Below, piece after piece: positions 10,738-20,733 of a stretch of DNA of 64,000 bases. Position numbers and translations under genes: made by a program. Each line of letters opens with the position of its first letter. Position 1 is the first letter of the stretch. The notes beneath the pieces were generated by a model. That model did no database searches. It had not been told where the DNA came from and saw only the letters and a list, made by a program, of their open reading frames with translations. Origin of the DNA: Williamsoniiplasma somnilux (GTDB lineage: Bacteria > Bacillota_I > Bacilli_A > Mycoplasmatales > Mycoplasmataceae); the NCBI RefSeq assembly GCF_002804005.1, contig NZ_CP024965.1:434001-498000 (forward strand), written 5' to 3'.

Positions 10738-10755
10738 AGGAGAATTTATGATTTA
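10738..10755 (+). other. Orphan ribosome-binding site with a two-codon ORF
   Basis: AGGAG (10738-10742) with ideal 5-nt spacing to ATG (10748), which is followed by ATT and then TAA. It looks like the start of a gene that lost its frame, immediately upstream of the decayed coding region. Confidence 0.5.
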
Positions 10756-10782
10756 AAAGTTTAACCAAATTGTTAGTTTGGA

Positions 10783-10811
10783 TATAATTGTATTATCTCT
10801 TTTACAAGAGA
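10783..10811 (+). promoter_or_regulatory. Candidate promoter with overlapping palindrome
   Basis: TATAAT at 10783-10788 (TTAACC at 10761-10766 could be a weak -35, 16-nt spacer) and a second TATTAT at 10791-10796. The latter runs into the inverted repeat TCTCTT (10796-10801) / AAGAGA (10806-10811). The 10-mer GTATTATCTC (10790-10799) occurs again at the marR promoter (11774-11783). Confidence 0.4.
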
Positions 10812-11459
10812 TGTAGAATACTTCAAAACAATCAGTTTTAAAGATATTAAAATAAAACAAAAATACCAAAAAGAAATTGACAAAATACAAAAACAAACTG
10901 ATTTAAATGAAATAGCTAATAAATTAGGCGAATTATTCGAAAAATTGGCAACTGATCAAGAAATTAATCTTGCTATTGTTGTTCAATATTTTTTACAAAG
11001 ATATACTTTTTTAAATAGAGCGAACAATGATTATTCAATTTATACAAACGATCTTGAACAGATAGCTTTAAATTTAGAAGTTGGGTAACATTTAATCAAG
11101 TTTTTATTCCCTATTTTAATTCTCAAATTGATTTTTATCTTTCTAACTTTATTTATACTTTAAATAATTATCAAATATGAGGATGAAATGAAAGTTTTTT
11201 TAAAGAAATTGACAACTACATAAGCATAATTTTAATTGAAAAGGATTTTGCAAAAAAAGTTCAAATAATAGAGGAATTTATTTTAAAGATTCAAAATTCA
11301 CAACAACTTTGAAATGAACTTGATGAAAAAAGTGATGATCACGAAAAGAAAAACTTTATCTTCAATTTAAGTGAACTGAAAATCGTTTTGCAAACAATTG
11401 ACACATTAATTGAAAAAGTTGTCCATAATCTAATGAAAATAAATGAGGATGAAAAATAA
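10810..11459 (+). pseudogene. Decayed gene of unknown function (frameshift, no start codon)
   Basis: Two open stretches that read on into each other only with a frame change. The first runs without any ATG from about 10800 to a TAA near 11086 and encodes FKTISFKDIKIKQKYQ... LEQIALNLEVG. The second, in another frame, is open from about 11070 to the TAA at 11457-11459 and encodes WVTFNQVFIPYFNSQIDFYL...LMKINEDEK with three TGA Trp. Both are helical and Lys/Glu-rich, with the same base composition as neighbouring genes. I read this as one gene broken near 11080 that has also lost its start. A sequencing error could explain one shift but not the missing start. The family is not recognised. Confidence 0.55.
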
Positions 11460-11752
11460 TGGAAAATATAAAGAAAAGTAAAAAAGAACTTATTGAAGAA
11501 AATAGAGTATTAAAAGATCAAATAATAGAATTTAACAAAATTTTAAAAGACCTTGAAAAAGAAATGAGAAAAAAAATTTGATTATGGATGTTATTGCCAT
11601 TATTTGGCTTTATTATTTTCGCTTTTTTATTGCAAAAACGCAAAGATAGCGAAAAATATGCTCCAGCTTTATTGAATGTTAAAACAGAAATAGTAAAAAA
11701 CGAATTAAAGATAAAAATTAATGATACTGCAATCAACAATCTTGAAAATTAA
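11459..11752 (+). CDS. Hypothetical single-span membrane protein (97 aa)
   Basis: Starts MENIKKSKKELIEENRVLKD; its ATG overlaps the TAA of the decayed gene (TAATG), which suggests the two were once translationally coupled. An N-terminal coiled-coil helix (residues 3-40) is followed by one hydrophobic span (about 41-62, LWMLLPLFGFIIFAFLL) and a polar tail. One TGA is Trp. No family is recognised. The marR -35 box overlaps its stop codon. Confidence 0.65.
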
Positions 11753-11791
11753 TGACAAAATAGTAAAAATATGGTATTATCTCATTTGAGA
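11752..11791 (+). promoter_or_regulatory. marR promoter with overlapping operator-like palindrome
   Basis: -35 ATGACA (11752-11757), a 17-nt spacer and -10 TATTAT (11775-11780) form a good sigma-A promoter. TCTCA (11780-11784) and TGAGA (11787-11791) form an inverted repeat beginning at the last base of the -10 box and covering the likely start site. MarR repressors usually bind such sites in their own promoters, so autoregulation is likely. Confidence 0.6.
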
Positions 11792-11805
11792 CAATAGGAG
11801 ATATT

Positions 11806-12258
11806 ATGATATACCACGAAAACAATGAATTTAAGGATATACCAACAGTTTTAAAAATTTACATGTTAGTTATAAACACAGTAAAATTTTTATACTCAAA
11901 AATTGACCCACAAAATTTAGATAAAATAAGCATTTTAACATTAATGCTTATTTACCATATGCCAGGAATCAATCAAAATAAAGTGGCTAATACTTTAAAC
12001 ATTGATAAAACTACAACTGGAAGAATTTTATCTAAACTTGAAGAAGAAAAATATATCGAAAGAGTTCAAGATAAAAATAATAAAAGAAGTAATGTTTTAC
12101 GCACAATTGAAAAAGCGGATCAATTAATTGAGAAAATAGCTAAAACAGTTGATGAATATGTCAAAAATATTGAAGATGGTTTAACTGATGAAGAAATTTT
12201 GAAATTAAGAGAAGTTGTTAATTTTTTACTAAAAAATTCTATAAAACTTGCTAGATAA
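11806..12258 (+). CDS. MarR-family transcriptional regulator
   Basis: A 150-aa winged-helix regulator. The DNA-binding helix-turn-helix is MPGINQNKVANTLNIDKTTTG (about residues 50-70) followed by RILSKLEEEKYIERVQDKNNKRSN, the recognition helix and the D..NKR wing of MarR proteins. Flanking N- and C-terminal helices form the dimer interface. MarR proteins normally respond to small ligands and repress adjacent transport or stress genes. Here it is the first gene of a unit with the YhgE/Pip-like and P-type ATPase-like genes. GGAG precedes the ATG and the promoter carries a palindrome. Confidence 0.9.
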   Translation: MIYHENNEFKDIPTVLKIYMLVINTVKFLYSKIDPQNLDKISILTLMLIYHMPGINQNKVANTLNIDKTTTGRILSKLEEEKYIERVQDKNNKRSNVLRTIEKADQLIEKIAKTVDEYVKNIEDGLTDEEILKLREVVNFLLKNSIKLAR

Positions 12259-12295
12259 TTTTTTCATAATTTAAACCTCAAATAGGAGGAAGTTT

Positions 12296-14653
12296 ATGAA
12301 AAAAATTAAAAATTGATTAATTAATTTATGAATTAGTTTTATAACAGAACTCCAAGATCGAGTTTTGATGAGCAGAAAACGAATTATTAAATTTATTGGA
12401 ATAATTTTTGTGCCAATCATTTACGGCGTTGTTTGTTTAGTAGCCTTTTGAAATCCAATGCCAAACATAGGTAATGCTCCAACTGCAATAATGGATAATG
12501 ACCATCCGATATTAATTGTTGAAAATGTTGACATTTCAAACAAAAAAATTGAGCTAGGAGTTGTTAATAGTTATCAAGATGGTGATCAAAATAATATTAA
12601 TTTAGAAGAAATTTACAACAACCCAAATCAATCTAATCAATTTAAATATGATGAATTATTAAAAATTAAATTAGCTTTAGAAGAAAGCAAAAATTCATTT
12701 ATTTTTTCTACTGATAATGGTGAAATTAAAAAAGGCCAACTAACAAAATTGAGAGTACTTAGTGCTTGAGAGCTTATAAAAAGCAAATTGTTACCTAAAA
12801 CTGATATAAAAATAAATGATGAAAATTATCAATTTTCAACACCTGTAATCACCGAAGGTTTAGCTTTAAGAAATATTAGATATATTTCAAACGCAAATGA
12901 AATTAGCAAACAGTGGGAAGGTTCTAAATATTATTTACAGGCAAAAATAGAAAATAATTATTTAAGTAAAATTGTTAATAGTTTTGGTAAATTATTTAAT
13001 TCACCTTCTAATAAAAATGAACAAATTGATATTCAACCATTAAAAATATGAACTACTTTTGAACGCAATTTTATTTTTGGATACTACATGAATACATTTT
13101 CTAATTTTGCAAAAGGAATGTTTCTTCAAAGCATACCAGGATTAATCATTGACACGGCTCTTGACAATGTTTTTTCAACTGCTGGAATAAAAGGTGAGCA
13201 AATAAGAGCGATAATAGGAAATGAAATAAAAGTTTCGAATAAATTTAATGAAAAAACTAACTATATCCTTTTAAATGCTGACTTAAAAAAATTATTTAAT
13301 TTTGAAAACAATGAACAAAAAAAGGCAGCTGAAAAGCAAATAGCGACAAGAACATTATTTGGAACATTAAATTCAAACGGAACACAACCAGAAGATTTTA
13401 TTCCAGGAAAATTTATTAATCAAATGAAGAATCTACAATTTATTTTTGAATTAATAAATAAAATAATTTTTAATAACAATTCAGTTATTGATATTAATGA
13501 AATTAATCAAATCATTTTTAAAATATTAACAGGCACAAAATTAGATAACAAAACGATAGATTTTTCTAAATTTGCAATTACAAACTCAGATAAAACTGTA
13601 ATGAATCAAAATGACTTTATCAAAGGTATAAATCATGTTTTAAAAGAAAATGGTTTAGCAAATTCAATTGGTTCACTAATTAGAACTATAATTTTAAAAA
13701 CTCATTTAGAGAACGAACTTGATCAATTATTAAACACTAAATGAGTTGATGTTGAAATAAGGGGAAAAGAAAACGGTTTATACGGAATTGGATTAGGAGA
13801 ATTCTTTCTTGTGATCGGGATTTGAATCGGTGTTTTAATGCAAACATTTATTTATGATCGAGCAAAAAGACGTAAAAAATCTTCACAATCTACATGATAT
13901 TTATCAAAAACATTATTAATGTTGTTAACAACTTTTATTCAAGTTACAGCTCAGGTATGAATGGCATATGCTTTTGGATGAAATATCTTAGGTTTAGAAA
14001 CAATTCTTTATGTTTGAATTTTTTTAATTGCTTCAGGATTCATGTTTGTAATTTTAATTCAAGCACTATGATTTTTAGTTAAAGATGAATCTGTAGGTAA
14101 ATTTTTAGTAGTTTTAGTAATGGTTTTATCTTTGGCTTCTGGAGGTGGCACTTTCCCTGCTTTCTCACAATTTAAATTTTTTGAAATTATAAGTTATTTA
14201 GTACCTTTCACATATGTTTTGAAAGGATTAGGAGCAATAGTTTTTGGAGTTCCTGAATTAGGAACTAATCCAGTTACTACAAATGTAGTTTTAATTAATT
14301 TTTCAATCATTATTTTATTTGTTCTAATCTTTTTAACTTTAGGTCTTTTAGTAGGCGCTAGAAATAGACATAAAGATATTTTATTCGGATCATTTAAAGG
14401 CAAAAAAATATTGATAGCTTTAAAAGAATTGAAACGTAGTGAAGAAGACATTAATTCTTTTGCAAATGGTGAAAAAAAATTTCAAAAATATAATTGAAAA
14501 TCATTGGGAGCAGAACAAGATTTAGAACTTTATCGCAAAGTTAAAGAATTATATCCATTCGAAGGAACCTTTAAATGATGGAAAAATAAAGATCACGATA
14601 AAGTTGTCAAACCAAACGAAACCGATGATGATATAATTTCTAGAAATGAATAA
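12296..14653 (+). CDS. YhgE/Pip-type membrane protein (785 aa)
   Basis: AGGAGGA precedes the ATG. The layout is that of the YhgE/Pip (phage-infection-protein-like) family: a cytoplasmic start, one span at about residues 26-48 (FIGIIFVPIIYGVVCLVAFW), a large extracellular region (about 50-490) that opens with NIGNAPTAIMDNDHP, the counterpart of the family's NIPVAVVNxDxG, and then about six C-terminal spans resembling an ABC-2 permease. The cytoplasmic tail is charged. Such proteins are implicated in phage adsorption, type VII-like export or general transport; the role here is unknown. It stands between marR and the pseudo-ATPase, 14 nt before the latter. Confidence 0.8.
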
Positions 14654-14667
14654 AAGGAGGCCAAATT

Positions 14668-17448
14668 ATGGTTAATAACACTCTAGAAAAACCAAAAGTT
14701 TTTAAAAATAAACTGAAACGTAATGAATGGCCTCATAAAAATGATATTAAAATTTTTGCAAATCTTTCAATTAATGAAACTGTTGAAAAACTTAATGTTG
14801 AAACGTTGGGTTTAACAGAAAAATATATATCAAAACATCAAAAAAGTAAACGTGTTTTAAAGAAAGAACACAAGAAAAAATATCGTTTTGCTTTTTGAAA
14901 ACATTTATTAAAAAATCTTAAAGAACCATTTACTTTATTATTGTTGGCGATAGCAATTTATAACTTAGTTATGTATGGTTTAGAACAAAATATTACCAAT
15001 ATTGCTGGTGGATTACTAGTAGTTTTTTTAGTTGGAGCTTCAATAATTTTTGATATTTCTGCCGAGTATTCAATGCACAAATCTAACAACAAAATCAAAA
15101 CAGGGAGTAATGAATTAGTTGGTTGTTTACGTAACATTATTTTGTCACCAAATACACTTTTGACTAGTGAAGATATTTTGTTACAAAAAGTTACTCGTAT
15201 TAGAAAAGAAGAACTTTTTGTTGGAGACATCATTTACCTTCGATCTGGTGATGTTGTTCCAGTTGATTGTAAAGTTATTCATAAAAATAATCTAAAATTA
15301 ACTCAAGAAGTAATGAATGGAGCAAAAACTCCTATTGAGAAAAAAGCATTTAATACTTATAATGGTGATAATTTATTTCAATTAACAAATATTTTGTATC
15401 GTGGAACTAAAGTTGTTGATGGAAGTTGTTGAGCGATAGTTATATACAAAAGCGCAGAAACATACTTTGAATTTAAACAAGCGAAAGCAAAAAATAATCA
15501 ACCTAAATCCATATTTTTTGACAAAGTTAAAGATGTGACAAAATTTTTAGTAAGATCAGTAATCATTTTTGTGCCCATGATTTTTATTTTAGCTGTTATT
15601 CTAGAGGGCTTCAGTACAGATTTTAAGAACATTGATATTTATTTAGATTCATTAGTTTTTTCAATGGCTATTGCTGTGGCGTTAGCTCCTGATGCATTAC
15701 CTTTGATTATGACTTCTGCATTTTCGAAATCAAGAAAATTACTTGCTAAAAAAAATATTATTTCTAGAGATATTACAGCTGTTCAAAACATTGGGGTAAT
15801 GGATGTCGTAATGATTGATTATGAAGATATTTTCGTTCATAAAAATTTCAGATTAGAAGAAATTGTGAATTTAAAATTGGAAGCTGATTCCGAAATAGCA
15901 AAACTTTCATTGTTAAGTTTTTTAGCTTCTCCTTCAGATAATAGAGATATTAATTCAGCTATTGCAAAATCACGCAAAATGATTGGTTTAAAAAATCAAA
16001 TTAACGATAAATATAAAGTTATTAGAACGATTTCCTCTTTAGCGCATCCAGGTGTATACACAACTGTTGTTGAAGACAAGCAAGGACAAAGATGAGCAAT
16101 TAGTAGAGGGGCTTTAACGACAATCTTAAATAGTTGCAATAAATTCAATGATACCAATAATGAAGTTAAAGCAATTAATAAGCAAAATTTAAACAAAACT
16201 TTACAAGAAGCTTTTGTGGCAATAACTAATAAATCTTATATTTCTGTGGGAATTGCAATAAAAAAAGTAAATGACATAAATAAAGATAATGAAGAAGAAA
16301 TTATAAAAGATAATTTTACTTTAATTGGATTAGTAAATTTAAAGCAAGAAGCAAAACCCAAAGTTAATGAACAATTAAAATTATTAAGCAAGTCAGCATT
16401 AAGTCTTAAATTATTTTCCCAAAGAACTTTAGAATATGCTTTATCAATGACTAAAAACCTTGATTTTAAAGTATCAGATTATATTTCTGGTCCCGAAATA
16501 CAAAACATGACAGACAAAGAACTGCAAAAAGTTGTTGAAAAAATAAACTTGTTTTACGATATGGATCCACTTACAGAAGTTCGTGTGATTAACATATTAA
16601 AGAAATTGAAACACACAGTTGGATATATTGGAAGAGATTTAAATAGTTCTTTGCAAATTCTAAATGCTAATGTCGGAATTACAACTCATGATTCTGATGT
16701 ATTTGCAAAAAACTGTGCAAATATGTTGATAGGAAACGACGGTATTTATGAAGTTTTGACAGCAATTAAGCAGTCAAGACGTTCATTGGTCAATGTAATG
16801 AAATTTGTTAAAATCAAAACAGTTTGATCAATTTCTATAACGATTAAATTGATTATCGGACTATTCTTGCTTGGAAATGAATCAATAAGCGAAATTCAGC
16901 TTTTGGTTCAAAATCTAATTTTTGATTTTGTTGAATATATGATTATTTATGATTGGGTTGATGAAAGATATACAAAGCGACCTGTTTCTTGAGATACCAA
17001 ATCTATTTTAAAATTTGCTATATGAAATGGAGTAATTATTCAAATAATTTCTTTAGTTAACTTAGCAATTACCGGATTTGTGTTATACCCAGATATGTTT
17101 TCTGATATTAAAAACGGTGTTGAAGGATATGAAAGCAAATTAGCGATATTACAAACAATTATTTGAACAGAAGATTCCATAATTCATTTAATTTCTGTAT
17201 TAATAATTAGAAATCACTATAAATCTATTTTAACTGATAATGCTGCTTATGGTTTATTGTTATCAATTCTAATAGCAGGGATCTTATTCTTTATAATACC
17301 TTTTATCCCAGAAATTAAATTTACTTTTAATATTCAACCACCAAAATTTGAATGATATTTATATTCTTTAGGATTATTTGTTATTTACACAATACTAGCC
17401 TCTTTATGAAAATGAATTTATGTTCACTATTTCCATAAATGATTATAA
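14668..17448 (+). CDS. P-type ATPase homologue lacking catalytic motifs (pseudo-ATPase, MgtA-like)
   Basis: A 926-aa protein with the complete outline of an MgtA-type (P-IIIB) ATPase: N-terminal cytoplasmic part, spans near residues 84-125, an actuator domain, a pair of spans with APDALPLIM in place of TPEMLPMI, a P/N region, and six C-terminal spans. Catalytic motifs are all changed. TGES is NGAKTP (217-222), DKTGT is DYEDI (384-388), the TGDN position reads SQRT (584-587) and GDGxNDxP is GRDLNSSL (655-662). Only the aspartate at 384 remains. The frame is intact, with a strong RBS (AAAGGAGG), so this is a maintained protein, probably a sensor, scaffold or channel-like subunit rather than a pump. 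Confidence 0.85.
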
Positions 17449-17470
17449 GTAGTAAAATCTACTTATAAAT

Positions 17471-17546
17471 GTCTGATTAGCGCAATTGGTAGAGCAACTG
17501 ACTCTTAATCAGTGGGTTGTGGGTTCGATTCCCACATCAGGCACCA
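17471..17546 (+). tRNA. trnK: tRNA-Lys (anticodon CTT)
   Basis: Acceptor GTCTGAT pairs with ATCAGGC (one T-G pair), the D arm is present, and the anticodon arm ACTGA-CTCTTAA-TCAGT gives anticodon CTT reading AAG. The T arm is TGTGGGTTCGATTCCCACA, and CCA is encoded (17544-17546). It begins 22 nt after the pseudo-ATPase stop and is followed by a terminator. Confidence 0.96.
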
Positions 17547-17561
17547 TTAAGTAAATTAATT

Positions 17562-17590
17562 AAGCACTTTTTATAGGTGCTTTTTATTTT
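17562..17590 (+). terminator. Terminator after tRNA-Lys
   Basis: AAGCAC (17562-17567) pairs with GTGCTT (17577-17582), followed by TTTATTTT. Confidence 0.8.
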
Positions 17591-17616
17591 ATAATATATT
17601 CATAGGTGATTTGAAA

Positions 17617-18453
17617 ATGATAGAGATAAAAATTAATCCATTAACTCGCATGATGCTAAATTTAAAACCAACATTAGGAGTTATAGGATACCCCGAGCAA
17701 TGAAATAATTTAACAAATGAAATAATTAATGAAGCGAAAAAAAACAATCAACCAGTAACTCTTTTATATTTTGAAAAAGATTATGCACAAAATAATTTAT
17801 TAAGCTATGAAGCAATTGTTAAAAAGGCAGAAAACGCAGGAGTTGACCAATTAATTACGGTTTATGAAAATGGCTTTTTACCATTAGATTATTATAAACA
17901 TCTTTTTAATTTAAGTAATGTTGTAGTTTTTAAAAATGAATCTAGAATTGAAGAATTACAAAAAGTTTACAATAATAATCTGACAATTTTTGCAAAAGAT
18001 AATATCTTAGAACCTACAAATTTAGAAGATATAGAAATTCTAAATAATGCTGATTTAAAAAAATATAAACAAAAATATAACGCCAACTATTTCGTTAAAG
18101 GTTTTGTTGGTGAGGGACAAAAATTAGGAAGAACAATAGGATATCCTACTGCTAATTTAATATTTTCTAACGATACAAAATTAAAACAAGGAGTTTACTT
18201 AGTAAAAGTTAAATTACCTAATGACGAAATAAACCATTGAGGAATGGCTGTTTTATGAAAAAATCCTTTAGATCAAATAGTTATTGAAACAAATATTTTT
18301 GATTTTAGTAAAGATATTTATAAATCAGGAATTAGACTAGAATTAATTAAATACCATAGAGAAAATGTAAAAATAAAAAATTTAGAGGAACTAAAATCTT
18401 TATTAAAAAAAGATGAAGAAGAATTGAAGAAAATAATTAAAGAAGAGGTATAA
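17617..18453 (+). CDS. ribF: Riboflavin kinase, RibF-type, with degenerate FAD-synthetase half
   Basis: A 278-aa protein of RibF shape. The C-terminal half carries the riboflavin kinase signature GEGQKLGRTIGYPTANL and the closing ETNIFDFSKDIYKSGIRLE, so phosphorylation of riboflavin to FMN is well supported. The N-terminal half lies where the FMN adenylyltransferase should be, but the GxFDxxHxGH nucleotide-binding motif reads GVIGYPEQWNNL, and no SSTxIR motif can be found. FAD synthesis by this protein is therefore doubtful. The start is ATG 17617 with a weak upstream GGTGA. It is followed 2 nt later by nfo. Confidence 0.85.
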
Positions 18454-18455
18454 AA

Positions 18456-19346
18456 ATGAAAAAATATCCTATATTAGGTAGCCATGTTGGTGTTAATAAA
18501 AACAATAACTATTTAATTGGTGCTGCTGAACAAGCAATTAATGACGGTGGAAATACTTTTATGATTTATACAGGACCACCACAAAACACTTTAAGAAAAA
18601 ATGTTGATGAATTTAATCTTTCAGAGATGAAAGAAATATTAATCAAAAACAATATTGATATTAAGGATTTAGTAGTTCATGCACCTTATTTAATAAATAT
18701 TTCCAATCCCGTTAACGAACAAACTTGAAAATTTGGAGTAGATTTTTTACAACAAGAAATTGAAAGATGCGAAAAAATAGGAATTAATATTTTAGTCTTG
18801 CACCCCGGTTCTTTTACCAAAGGCACAAGCAAAGATGGAATAGAAAAATTAATACAAGGTTTAAACATAGTTTTAAAAAAACAAGGTAATGTAAAAATAG
18901 CAATTGAAACCATGAGTGGTAAAGGTACAGAGGTTGGCACAACAATTGAAGAGCTAAGTTATGTTTTATCTAAGGTTGAAAATAAAGAACGTATTGGAAT
19001 TTGCATAGACACATGTCACATGAATGATGCTGGCTATAATTTAAAAGACTGAGCAGAAATAAAAAATGCCATCAAAAACTCTATTGGGTTAGAAAAAATT
19101 TTAGTTTTTCATATAAATGATTCTAAAAATCCAATTAATTCACATAAGGATAGACACGAGAATATAGGATACGGAACAATTGGTTTTGATGTTTTAAACA
19201 ACATCGTTTGAGATGAAGACTTTAAAGAAATACCAAAAATATTAGAAACTCCATATATTGGAGATCACTCACCGTATAAACAAGAAATAAAGAATTTTAG
19301 AGAACAATTATTTGATAATAAACTAGAAATATTAAGAGAAAAATAA
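18456..19346 (+). CDS. nfo: Endonuclease IV (AP endonuclease)
   Basis: Cleaves DNA 5' of abasic sites in base excision repair using three zinc ions. The 296-aa TIM-barrel protein has the three classic signatures: HPGS near residue 113, [12 protein letters not shown] (about 150), and [12 protein letters not shown] (about 183), with the late ligands in FHINDSKNP and [11 protein letters not shown]. Its start [17 protein letters not shown] is the usual N-terminus. GAGG lies 8 nt upstream inside the ribF end. Confidence 0.96.
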
Positions 19347-19361
19347 ACCCGATTTTATTGA

Positions 19362-19367
19362 TATAAT
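19362..19367 (+). promoter_or_regulatory. -10 element (TATAAT) of the lipoprotein gene
   Basis: A consensus TATAAT 35 nt before the lipoprotein ATG, in the short gap after nfo. No clear -35 box. Confidence 0.45.
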
Positions 19368-19402
19368 CATATAGATAAGTTTATCACAAGGAGCAAGAGA
19401 AA

Positions 19403-20299
19403 ATGAAAAAGTTATTAGGATTAATAGGTTCAATTTCGTTAATAGCCACTACCAGTTTTACTGTTGTTTCATGTGGTGTAGACAAAAAGATAGATAGAAA
19501 TTTCAAAGATTTTACTAAATTAATTTATGATTGAACTTATATTAGAAGTTATGCTAACTTTTATGAAAAAGATCTAGGAGAAAACAAAGTTTCCGGAAAT
19601 AAAATAGCGGTTATTTTAGCTTCTTTTTACAACAATTATAAAGAAGTTTATGATTTATTTGAAAAAAACAAAATAACAGGAACACTATATTCGCAAAACG
19701 CTAAAGGTGATTTTGATATCGCGAAAATTGAAGACCTTAAAAAAGATAAAACTCAAACTCTTTATTTATCTATAAAGTCTAATGAAAAAGAAGTTGTTGA
19801 AAAATTGCCAATAAATTACATTTCGGTTACAAAAGCTGTTGTATCAACTGAAAAAAATGACAATTATGAAAATAGTAAATTTTATGATTTGTGAGAAGCA
19901 AAAAGTCCTAAAAAAATTCAAGATGATTTAAATTTAATCAAGGGTAAATACGAACAGTTAGTAAAAATTGGAGAAAAAAAACCAAAAGATGTGATTCTTA
20001 ATTCATCATTAATTGACAATCTTATTAAAGATGAATTTTTACCAGCAATTAGATATATTAAAATTCAGATTGGCGAAGAATTAGATTATGATAACATAGT
20101 AAAGAATAAGGAAAAACCTAAATATATCGATAAAGAAATGAAAGAATTTTACGAAAAAAATCTTGAGGAATTTGGAACAATAAAATCTGATATTTTAAAT
20201 CAAATAATTTATAACCAAGAATCAGCATTTAATTTAGGAAATAATATAGAAGTTGGTTTTAAAGAAATAAGTGAAAAACAAACAGAAAGAAAAAATTAA
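19403..20299 (+). CDS. Lipoprotein (298 aa), family unknown
   Basis: The N-terminus MKKLLGLIGSISLIATTSFT leads to the lipobox VVSC (about residues 22-25), so it should be lipid-modified at Cys and held on the outer face of the membrane. This is the usual mollicute surface lipoprotein signal. The mature part is Lys/Glu-rich and mainly helical with no recognised domain. AAGGAG precedes the ATG. Its end is close to nusB, and a GTG in the nusB frame lies within it. Confidence 0.85.
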
Positions 20300-20300
20300 T

Positions 20301-20717
20301 ATGGAAAATAATAAAATGGGAGTCACCAAAAAAAGAAAAATTCTTGTGCAATTATTTTATCGTTATCTTTTAATGAATAATGATAATTCTTACATTATTC
20401 AAGATTTACTCGACGAAACCCAATTAAAAAATGAAGAAAAAATTAATGATGAAATGATGGAAAATATTAAAGTAATCCTCAAAGAAAAAGAAGATTTAAT
20501 TGATGAAATAGCATTTAAATTGAGTGATGATTGAAATTGAGATCGTATCCCATTTTTGATTCAAGCAATATTGTTGGTGGGTATTTTTGAAATAAAATAT
20601 ACCCAAACCCCTAAAGCAGTTACAATAAATGAAATGATTAATATTTCAAAAGAATTTGAACCAGATTTTAACTACCAATTTATTAATGCAATATTAGACA
20701 AAATTATTAAATTTTAA
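20301..20717 (+). CDS. nusB: Transcription antitermination factor NusB
   Basis: A 138-aa all-helical protein; NusB binds boxA RNA with S10 in rRNA antitermination. The family core is visible: RKILVQLFYRYLL near the start and WDRIPFLIQAILLVGIFEI, then TPKAVTINEMINISKEF and a final helix with FINAILDKI. ATG 20301 is preferred over an in-frame GTG at 20271 inside the lipoprotein gene; neither has a strong RBS. xseA follows, as in B. subtilis (nusB-folD-xseA-xseB), here without folD. Confidence 0.87.
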
Positions 20718-20733
20718 TAAAAAAAGGAGTACT

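Noticed and set aside
11459-11752. 73-aa ORF on the opposite strand
   Set aside because: Shadow of the 97-aa membrane gene, which has better coupling and composition.
17471-17546. tRNA gene as an integration site for a mobile element
   Set aside because: No integrase, direct repeat of the tRNA 3' end or change of composition nearby.
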